The position numbers were made by a program, and so were the translations under genes. A stretch of 64,000 nucleotides of DNA from Massilia sp. 9I (lineage in GTDB: Bacteria > Pseudomonadota > Gammaproteobacteria > Burkholderiales > Burkholderiaceae_D): positions 3,439,617-3,503,616 of the forward strand of contig NZ_LR733275.1 in assembly GCF_902506415.1 (NCBI RefSeq), written 5' to 3'. Below, in pieces: positions 25,689 through 32,787 of this stretch (the stretch's first letter is position 1; each line of letters opens with the position of its first letter). The notes beneath the pieces were generated by a model. That model searched no databases. It was given only the letters and a program-made list of their open reading frames with translations, and had not been told where the DNA came from.

Positions 25689-26816
25689 TTACCGCGTGCT
25701 CATCTTGAATATTGGCAAGATAATTGAACTGACGATAGTGCCGACTAATACACCCATAACCAACAACATTACTGGTTCGGCAAGTTTGGCCAAACGGTTC
25801 AGCTGACGCGTCAGATCGCGCTCGTAAAAATCCGCTACCCGCCCCATTACGCGCCCCAATGAACCGGTCTGTTCGCCCGTGGCGACCATCTGCTTCACAT
25901 TCACGGGAACCAGCGGGCTGTCGGCGAAGCCGGCCGCGATGCCGCGGCCCTCGGTGACCTGGATTTCGAGGACGCCGATAAAACGCTGGAACTCCAGATT
26001 CGGCACCACGTTGCGGCAGGCTGCCAGCGTGGCCATGATGGTGACGCCGCGCTCGAGCGACGCGCCCATCACCCGCATCAGGCGCTCGAGGTAGATCTTG
26101 ATGAAGATGTCCTTCACGAAGGGAATCCGCAGCTTCAGACGGTCCAGCGCGGCTTGCCCGGCCGGCTGCATCGCGGCCGCCACACCCAGCACCAGCAGCA
26201 CGATCGCGCCTGCCAGCAGCTTGCCGCCATGCGCCAGCAGCACTTCGCTGACGACCATTAGGACCTTCGTCGTCGCAGGCAGCTTGTGATAGATCCCCGA
26301 AAACATCGGCGCGAACTTCGGGAATACGTACATCAGAATGAAAATCACGACCACGACCGAGAACACCAGCAGGAAGGCGGGGTAGGACAGGGCCGAGACG
26401 ATGGTGGTGCGCAGCCGTTCCTGTTTCTCGTCCATCTCCACCAGCTGCGCCAGCACCTCGGGCAGGAAGCCGCCGGCCTCGCTGGCGCCGACCAGGTTCA
26501 CGTAGGTCAGGGGGAATAGCTGCGGATGCCGCGCCAGCGCCTCGGAAAAGCGCTGGCCGCCGACGATGGCCTCGGCCATGTCGCCGATGATGGCGGCCAC
26601 CGCCGGCCGGGCGGCCTGCTCCTGCAGGGAGCGCAGCGCCGCGTGGAGCGGCACCCCGGTTTCCAGCAGCAGCGCCAGGCGCTCGGTGAACAGCATGCGG
26701 TCGGCGCTGCCGACCCTGGCCTGGCCGAAGGCCGGCGCCTTGCGCACGCGCCGCGCGATTCCCGCCGCAGGCGCGGTTTTGGCCACCGGTTCCAGCTCGT
26801 CCCAGTCAAGCGCCAT
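25689..26816 (-). CDS. PilC/GspF-type inner-membrane platform protein (MshG-like)
   Basis: 375 residues with the duplicated T2SSF domain: copy 1 (FTERLALLLETGVPLHAALRSLQEQ ... VGASEAGGFLPEVLAQL) and copy 2 (YLERLMRVMGASLERGVTIMATL ... MVATGEQTGSLGRVMGRVADFYERDL), separated by membrane helices, with a last helix before KMSTR. It couples the extension ATPase to pilin insertion. It starts 11 bp after the ATPase gene. Confidence 0.92.
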   Translation of the reverse strand: MALDWDELEPVAKTAPAAGIARRVRKAPAFGQARVGSADRMLFTERLALLLETGVPLHAALRSLQEQAARPAVAAIIGDMAEAIVGGQRFSEALARHPQLFPLTYVNLVGASEAGGFLPEVLAQLVEMDEKQERLRTTIVSALSYPAFLLVFSVVVVIFILMYVFPKFAPMFSGIYHKLPATTKVLMVVSEVLLAHGGKLLAGAIVLLVLGVAAAMQPAGQAALDRLKLRIPFVKDIFIKIYLERLMRVMGASLERGVTIMATLAACRNVVPNLEFQRFIGVLEIQVTEGRGIAAGFADSPLVPVNVKQMVATGEQTGSLGRVMGRVADFYERDLTRQLNRLAKLAEPVMLLVMGVLVGTIVSSIILPIFKMSTR

Positions 26817-26827
26817 GCTTTATCCCA

Positions 26828-28861
26828 TTACAGCGAGTGCACCACCCGCGCGATTTCCTCGGGCGTGGTGTGGCCAGCAAAAGCGCGCTGCATGCCGTCG
26901 GCGTAGAGGTCGTGGTGTCCCTGCGCGGCGACGTGGCGCGCCATCTCGTCCTTGCTGGTGTTGGAGACGATCATGCGCTGCAGGTCGGCCCCCACTTCCA
27001 GCAGCTCATAGATGCCGAGCCGTCCCTTGTAGCCGGAGTCGTAGCAGGACGGGCAGCCGCGTCCGCGCATCAGTTTCAGGTTGCCTTCGCCTTTCCAGCC
27101 ATAGGCGGTGGCGGTGGCCGGCGGCACCAGGGAGCCGGTCTTGCAGGAAGGGCAGACGCGGCGCACCAGGCGCTGCGCCATCACGCCGATCAGCGCCGAG
27201 GACAGCAGGTAGGGCTCGACGCCCATCTCGACCAGGCGCGCCACCGCGCCCAGGGTGTCGTTGGTGTGCAGGGTGGTGAGAACCAGGTGGCCGGTCAGCG
27301 CCGCCTGCACTGCGATTTCCGCCGTCTGGCGGTCGCGGATCTCGCCGACCATGATGATGTCCGGGTCCTGGCGCAGCACGTGCTTCAGGATCTTCGGGAA
27401 GGTGAGGCCGATCGCATCGTTGACCTGGTTCTGGTTGATGATGTCGAGCTGGTATTCGACCGGGTCCTCGATCGTGACGATGTTCTTTTCGATGCTCTTG
27501 AGGTAGCTGATCGCCGCGTACAGGCTGGTGGTCTTGCCGCTGCCGGTGGGCCCGGTGACCAGGATCAGACCGTGGCTGCGTCCGAGCAGGCGCTTGAAGG
27601 CGCCTGCGGCATTGTCGTTCATGCCCAGCTTGTCAACGTCGAGGATCGACTGGTTCTTGTCGAGCACCCGCAGCACCACCTTTTCGCCGTAGATGCCGGG
27701 CAGAGAGGAAAAGCGCAGGTCGACCGTGCGGCCCTGGGTCACGACCTGGATGCGGCCGTCCTGCGGCAGGCGCCGTTCGGCGATGTCGAGGTTGGCCATC
27801 ACCTTCAGGCGCGACACGATGGCCGGATGCAGTTCGAGGCGCGGCGACATCACTTCGTACAGCACGCCATCGATGCGCAGGCGCACGCGCGCCTTGTTGC
27901 GCGAGATTTCGATGTGGATGTCGCTGGCGTGGTCGTGGATGGCGCGCTGGATCACCGCGTTGACCAGGTTGATCACCGGGCTGGCGCCGGCCATCTCGTC
28001 GATCGCCGTGTAGTCGTCCGGCATCTGGTTTTCCACCAGCTCCAGGTCGTCGGCGGTGCTGTGCACGAAGTCGGGCAGGGTGCCGCCGTAGGCGTCGTTG
28101 CGCACCCGTTCGATGTCGGCCGGCGCTGCCATCGCCACCCGCACGCGGCAGCCGGTGCGGGCGCGGATCTCGTCGATGCTGTGCACCGCCTGCGGATCGG
28201 CGGTGGCGATGGTGAGCGTATTCGACACCAGGAACAGCGGCAGCACGCCGAGGCGGCGCGCCACCTCGCGGTCCAGCACCGACACTGCCGCCGGGTCGTA
28301 CAGGCCGGCGCGCAGGCCCACGAAGGGCACGCCGAGCTGCTCGGCCAGGGCCTGGAACAGCGCGGCTTCGGGCAGCCACTTCTTCTCGACCATGATCAGA
28401 CCCATGCGCTTGCCGGTCTGCTCCTGCAGGCGCTTGGCTTCGTCCACCTGGGCTGCGCTCACGAGGCCCCGCTCGACCAGGATGTCGCCCAGCTTGGCCT
28501 GGCCCTGGCGCAGCCGGACCGGCGCCGGCGGCGCGTCGTACAGCGCCACCTGGTCGGTCAGGCCGGTGACGTCCAGCACGTCCTGCAGCAGCGGGCTGGG
28601 ATAGGCCAGCTTGAGCCAACCGCCCAGCGCGGCCAGGCGCTCGGCGCTGCTGGCAATGAGCTCCAATGCGCGGCCGGACAGCAGCGCCACCTTGCCCAGG
28701 TCGATGACGATCGTGACCTGGTGCTGCGCGATGCAGGCCGCCAGCGCCGCCTCGAGCGCCGCCACCGCCTCGAGCGACACCAGCGCCATGGTCGGCGCCA
28801 GGTAGGTCATCGAGCCGATGCGGCTGCGGGTAACGGCGTTGTCGGCGGCTTCGTCGCGCAT
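26828..28861 (-). CDS. PilB/MshE-type pilus extension ATPase with N-terminal STAS domain
   Basis: 677 residues. Residues ~18-108 look like a STAS domain (LVSLEAVAALEAALAACIAQHQVTIVIDLGKVALLSGRALELI ... LDVTGLTDQVALYDA), unusual for this family. Residues ~118-255 are an MshEN-type domain, with KLGDIL at 123-128 and a weaker second repeat (RMGLIM at 152-157). The ATPase has Walker A GPTGSGKT (437-444), the Asp box TIEDPVEY, Walker B DIIMVGEIRD and the zinc tetracysteine pairs CPSC (570-573, 603-606). MshEN domains bind c-di-GMP, which fits the cyclase and phosphodiesterase in the same operon; the weak repeats leave binding open. Confidence 0.9.
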   Translation of the reverse strand: MRDEAADNAVTRSRIGSMTYLAPTMALVSLEAVAALEAALAACIAQHQVTIVIDLGKVALLSGRALELIASSAERLAALGGWLKLAYPSPLLQDVLDVTGLTDQVALYDAPPAPVRLRQGQAKLGDILVERGLVSAAQVDEAKRLQEQTGKRMGLIMVEKKWLPEAALFQALAEQLGVPFVGLRAGLYDPAAVSVLDREVARRLGVLPLFLVSNTLTIATADPQAVHSIDEIRARTGCRVRVAMAAPADIERVRNDAYGGTLPDFVHSTADDLELVENQMPDDYTAIDEMAGASPVINLVNAVIQRAIHDHASDIHIEISRNKARVRLRIDGVLYEVMSPRLELHPAIVSRLKVMANLDIAERRLPQDGRIQVVTQGRTVDLRFSSLPGIYGEKVVLRVLDKNQSILDVDKLGMNDNAAGAFKRLLGRSHGLILVTGPTGSGKTTSLYAAISYLKSIEKNIVTIEDPVEYQLDIINQNQVNDAIGLTFPKILKHVLRQDPDIIMVGEIRDRQTAEIAVQAALTGHLVLTTLHTNDTLGAVARLVEMGVEPYLLSSALIGVMAQRLVRRVCPSCKTGSLVPPATATAYGWKGEGNLKLMRGRGCPSCYDSGYKGRLGIYELLEVGADLQRMIVSNTSKDEMARHVAAQGHHDLYADGMQRAFAGHTTPEEIARVVHSL

Positions 28862-28862
28862 C

Positions 28863-30365
28863 TCAGGCTACCGCTGCGGCGCGCTCGCGCTGGATGTTGA
28901 AGCGTGCGATCCATTCCGGTTCGAGCGCGCAGATCTGTTCCAGCACGCGCACCACCGACGGGTCGAGCTGGACGCCGGACACGCGCGCGATCTCGGTCAT
29001 CGCCACTTCGTGGCTGCGTCCGGCGCGATAGGCGCGCGAGCTGGTGATCGAGTCATAGGTGTCGGCCACCGCGATGATGCGCGCCAGCAGCGGGATGTCG
29101 GTACCCTGCAGCCCATGCGGGTAGCCGGTGCCGTCCCATTTTTCCTGGTGGTGGCGGGCGCCCGGCACCGCGCCCTTGAGGCGGTCGATGTGGCGCAGGA
29201 TCTCGTAGCTGCGCTCGGGGTGCACCATGATGAAAGTGTATTCGTCGGCCGTCAGGCGGCCCGGTTTGCACAGCACCGCATCGGGGATGCCGATCTTGCC
29301 GACGTCGTGCAGGAGCGAACCCCAGAACAGGTCGTCGGTGTCGCGGCTGGACAGCCCCATGGCGGCGCCGATCTGCATCGAGATGTAGTGCACGCGCTCG
29401 GAATGGCCGCGCGTGTAGGGGTCTTTCGCTTCCACCGCTTCGATCAGGGCATTCGCCATCTGCTCGTTGAAGCGGCTGGTCTCGGTCAGCATGCCGTACA
29501 TGCGCGACAGGCTGGAGAGCTGATTCGCCAGCAGTTCGCCGAGCTTGCGGTCGCTGTTCGAGAAATCGGGCTTGGCCAAGTGGTTGGCCAGCACCAGGAT
29601 CGCCACCACGTTGCGGTTGTGGATCACCGGACAGCACAGCAGTTTATAGGGCAGGTCGGTGAAGATGTAGGCGCGGCGCGGGTCGCCCGTTTCGTTGATC
29701 ACGATCGGCGCGCGCGAGGAATGCGCGAAGCGGTACAGGTCCCCGCGCATCTCGACCAGCACCAGATCCAGGTTGTGGATCGGCGCCGACAGATTGGTCG
29801 CGTGCACGCACAGGTTCTCGCCCGGCTTTACGAAGGCGGCGACGTCGCAGTCCATGTGCACGGCCCAGCTTTGCAGCAGGCGCTGGAACAGGTCGACGCC
29901 CGGTTCCAACTGCTGCACCTGCTTGTCGATGGCGTACACCAGGTGCAGCTCTTCGTAGCGTTCGGACAGCTCGAGCGCCATGGCGTCGAGTTCGACCTTG
30001 GACGCGATGTCGTCGGCGATGCCGGCAGCGATGTCCTCGAGCGTCTCGGCCAGCAGGTCCCAACCGCTGTCCGGTTCCGTGCTTGCGACCCGTATCGCCA
30101 GGAAGCCATGCGAGCGCACCGGCAGGTAGAGTAGGGTGGCGTCTGGCGCATCATGGCGCTGCATGCCGTCGCCGACGCAGGACCAGGCAAAGCCGCTTTC
30201 CGCCAGCGCCGCCAGCCAGGACGCGATACTTGACCCCGACACGCTGCTCCAGGCGACGGCGCCGCCGATCCCGACGACGGCCAGGTCGTAGTCGGCGCCG
30301 GTGACGCGGCGCAGCCAGCGCGCATAGCGGGTGTAATCGAGCTCGCTCAGGGTATCAGCTTGCAT
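28863..30365 (-). CDS. GAF-HD-GYP c-di-GMP phosphodiesterase in the pilus operon
   Basis: 500 residues from the ATG at 30365. After an N-terminal region of unknown fold (1-150), residues ~155-290 are a GAF domain (FQRLLQSWAVHMDCDVAAF ... YKLLCCPVIHNRNVVAILVLANH). Residues ~300-490 are HD-GYP with HSERV (321-325), LLHDVGKIGIPD (HD at 353-354), VHPERS and HHQEKWDGTGYPHG (405-418), all catalytic positions intact. It should hydrolyse c-di-GMP and sense a small molecule or redox state through GAF. It overlaps the REC gene by 11 bp and ends one base before the ATPase start. Confidence 0.9.
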   Translation of the reverse strand: MQADTLSELDYTRYARWLRRVTGADYDLAVVGIGGAVAWSSVSGSSIASWLAALAESGFAWSCVGDGMQRHDAPDATLLYLPVRSHGFLAIRVASTEPDSGWDLLAETLEDIAAGIADDIASKVELDAMALELSERYEELHLVYAIDKQVQQLEPGVDLFQRLLQSWAVHMDCDVAAFVKPGENLCVHATNLSAPIHNLDLVLVEMRGDLYRFAHSSRAPIVINETGDPRRAYIFTDLPYKLLCCPVIHNRNVVAILVLANHLAKPDFSNSDRKLGELLANQLSSLSRMYGMLTETSRFNEQMANALIEAVEAKDPYTRGHSERVHYISMQIGAAMGLSSRDTDDLFWGSLLHDVGKIGIPDAVLCKPGRLTADEYTFIMVHPERSYEILRHIDRLKGAVPGARHHQEKWDGTGYPHGLQGTDIPLLARIIAVADTYDSITSSRAYRAGRSHEVAMTEIARVSGVQLDPSVVRVLEQICALEPEWIARFNIQRERAAAVA

Positions 30366-30759
30366 GCTGGGTCTCCGGCCCGCTCCCGCGGGCATTGAAA
30401 TGGTCGGCCAGTCGCGCCACCAGCTGGCGCGGGCTCAGGGGCTTTTCCAGGAATTCGACGTTCGCCAGGGAGCGCACCCAGGTGCGCTCGTCGGCCGCGG
30501 TCATCGAGGTCATCACCAGGATCGGGAAGTGCTCGCCGGGCCAGCGCTCGCGCACCGCGCGGCACAGGTCGCGCCCGTTCATGCCCGCCATCTGGATGTC
30601 GCTGATCAGGGCGTCCGGGCGGCTGTCCGCCATCAGCGCCAGCGCTTCAAGGCCGTCGGCGGCGGAGAGGACGCGGTAGCCTTCGCGCTCCAGCATCAGG
30701 CGCAGCACGCGGATCACGTGCGCTTCGTCGTCGACGATCAGGATGCTGCGCTTGCTCAT
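30355..30759 (-). CDS. single-domain response regulator (REC)
   Basis: 134 residues, REC only: acidic pair in ILIVDDEAHVIRVL, phosphoacceptor Asp in ALISDIQMAGMNG, conserved Thr/Ser in ILVMTSM and Lys in FLEKPLSPRQL. With no output domain it must act by protein contact, with its operon partners (HD-GYP protein or STAS-ATPase) as obvious candidates. ATGA overlaps with the kinase gene upstream. Confidence 0.9.
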   Translation of the reverse strand: MSKRSILIVDDEAHVIRVLRLMLEREGYRVLSAADGLEALALMADSRPDALISDIQMAGMNGRDLCRAVRERWPGEHFPILVMTSMTAADERTWVRSLANVEFLEKPLSPRQLVARLADHFNARGSGPETQHAS

Positions 30760-32582
30760 AGGACGTTGGCGCTTTCGGCGAGCGAAGGCATCTTTTTGAG
30801 GTGGATGGAGAAGGTGCTGCCCTGGCCCGGCTGGCTTTCCAGGGTCAGGCGGCCGTGGTGCAGTTCGACGATCTGGTTGGCCAGGTACAGGCCCAGGCCA
30901 TGGCCGCCGCGCTGGCTAGGGCCGGTCTCGCGCACGCGGTAGAACTTCTCGGTCACGCGCGCCTGGTCTTCCAGCGCCATGCCGATGCCGGTGTCGCGCA
31001 CCGTGATCACCACGTCGCTGTCGCCCTCTTCGGCCGCCAGCACCACGCTGCCGCCGGCGTCGTTGTACTTGATCGCATTGCCGACCAGGTTGTTGAGCGC
31101 GATGCGGAACAGGTCCTTGTCGATCGAGACCGCCGGGATATCCTGCGGTACCTGCAGCTCGAGCTTGACCTTCTTCTGCTGGGCGCGCGGCTGCGCCTGC
31201 AGCCAGGTGTCGTGCAGCAGCTCGTGCAGCTTGACGCGGTGGCGCTCGGGGCGCACATTGCCCATCTCGAGCTTGCTCACGTTGAGCAGGTTGTTCACGA
31301 GCGAAGTCATGCGTTCGATCTGGTCCTGCACCACATTGACCGCCTCGATGCGCTGGTCCGGTCCGGTCGCCGGGTCGGCCAGCAGCTCGCCGTACATCGA
31401 CAGCACGTTGAGCGGCGACTTCAGTTCGTGCGAGACGTGGGCGACGAAGTCGTTGCCGGCGGCGCGCGCCAGGTGTTCGGCGGTGACGTCGCGCAGCACT
31501 ACCAGCGAGCCGAAGGAGACGGCGCCGCCGGCAGCATGCAGCGGCGATACGCTGGCGTGCAGGCGCTTGTCCGGCACCCGCACCGGCGTGAATTCGAAAC
31601 TCAGGGGACGCCGCGTATCGGCGGCGCCGCTGCGCAGGCGCTGCAGCACGGCGCGCAATTCGGCGTCCTCGCACCAGGTGTCGACCGGCTGGGTCAGCAC
31701 CGCGGTCACCGGCACGCCCAGCAGCGGCTCGAGCTTGGCAGTGGCGAAGGTGATGTCGCCGCCCGGATCGAGCGCCAGCAGGCCGTCCGGCTGGCAGTGC
31801 AGCATGGCCTGCATCTTGTTGGTCGTGTATTCGAGCAGGCGGCCGCTGGCCAGGTTGGCCACGCTGGATTCCTCCAGTTCGCGGATGCGGCGTCCGGCCT
31901 GGTCCAGATAGCTGTTCAGTTCCAGCGCGAGCCCTTTCACGTCCTGTTCGCGGGTGGCCGGGAGCGCAGCGGCGCCCTGGCTGCCGCCAAGGCTGTGCAG
32001 CTGTTCGCCGAGTTTCGCCAGTGGCGCCATCTCGCGCTTGATGACCAGGTAGATCAGAGGCACCAGCAGGAACACGGCCAGCGCCACCAGGCCGTAGAAG
32101 GGCAGGTCTTTCAGGCCGTCGGCGATGCGCGGCTCATAGTAGCCGATGCGGATCTGCAGGCGTGCGCCGTCGGGATCGGCCACGGGGCCATGGAATTCAC
32201 GCACGGAAGCGGGCATGTCTTGGGTGGGCGCGAGCACGCGTTCGGAGAAGCCGGACAGGGCCATCGGGACGGCGGGCGGCACCAGCACGCCCGGTCCGGC
32301 CACTTCGGCCAGGTTGCGCCCGCCGGCGTCGGTGACGGCGGCATAGGCGAAGTCGCGCCGGCCGCCGTTGGCCAGGACCGAATCGAGTACGCCGTACTGC
32401 CCCGCGCGCGGCACCAGCACCGTGGCCGGCAGCGCCGACAATGAGCGGATGGTGGCCAGGCCCTGCACGCGCAGCTGCGCGGCTGCATCTGCCTGCTGGC
32501 GCTGCAGCAGCATGGCCACGATCAGGGCGATCACTGCCAGCGAGGAGACGACAAGGATGATGCCGATCCGGTTGTTTTTCAT
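30756..32582 (-). CDS. membrane sensor histidine kinase with PAS domain, first gene of the pilus operon
   Basis: 608 residues. TM1 at ~6-27 and TM2 at ~161-181 enclose a ~130-residue periplasmic sensor. A HAMP-like linker follows, then PAS (~255-370, HCQPDGLLALDPGG ... LVVLRDVTAEH). The HisKA box is FVAHVSHELKSPLN with His385; the N box is NNLVGNAIKYND, with G boxes DTGIGM and GGHGLGLYLA. It overlaps the REC gene by ATGA, so the two form a cognate pair. A good promoter lies 50-80 bp upstream. Confidence 0.92.
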   Translation of the reverse strand: MKNNRIGIILVVSSLAVIALIVAMLLQRQQADAAAQLRVQGLATIRSLSALPATVLVPRAGQYGVLDSVLANGGRRDFAYAAVTDAGGRNLAEVAGPGVLVPPAVPMALSGFSERVLAPTQDMPASVREFHGPVADPDGARLQIRIGYYEPRIADGLKDLPFYGLVALAVFLLVPLIYLVIKREMAPLAKLGEQLHSLGGSQGAAALPATREQDVKGLALELNSYLDQAGRRIRELEESSVANLASGRLLEYTTNKMQAMLHCQPDGLLALDPGGDITFATAKLEPLLGVPVTAVLTQPVDTWCEDAELRAVLQRLRSGAADTRRPLSFEFTPVRVPDKRLHASVSPLHAAGGAVSFGSLVVLRDVTAEHLARAAGNDFVAHVSHELKSPLNVLSMYGELLADPATGPDQRIEAVNVVQDQIERMTSLVNNLLNVSKLEMGNVRPERHRVKLHELLHDTWLQAQPRAQQKKVKLELQVPQDIPAVSIDKDLFRIALNNLVGNAIKYNDAGGSVVLAAEEGDSDVVITVRDTGIGMALEDQARVTEKFYRVRETGPSQRGGHGLGLYLANQIVELHHGRLTLESQPGQGSTFSIHLKKMPSLAESANVL

Positions 32583-32630
32583 CGTTGTAATCCGGTTAGC
32601 CCACGACAGCGGCTCGCTTGTGAGCTACAG

Positions 32631-32659
32631 ACTATAGTTTAAGGATTTCTTGGAAGCAA
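32631..32659 (-). promoter_or_regulatory. candidate sigma70 promoter of the pilus/signalling operon
   Basis: On the minus strand TTGCTT (32659-32654) and TATAGT (32636-32631) are separated by 17 bp, putting the start site about 42 bases before the kinase ATG. It is the best promoter-like match in front of the sixteen-gene run. Confidence 0.5.
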
Positions 32660-32787
32660 GTAACATTCGCAAGCCTCCAACGAGTGTTGGTTTTTATCCA
32701 TGAGCGGGCGTCGTTGGCGGGCGCGCGTCCGGGCGCCGGCGCGCTATATTGGCAACCTGTGACAAAAACTGGACAAACCGACAAGCA

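Noticed and set aside
26837-28900. 687-codon frame antisense to the STAS-PilB ATPase gene
   Set aside because: No recognisable domain and repetitive composition; the opposite strand encodes a clear ATPase.
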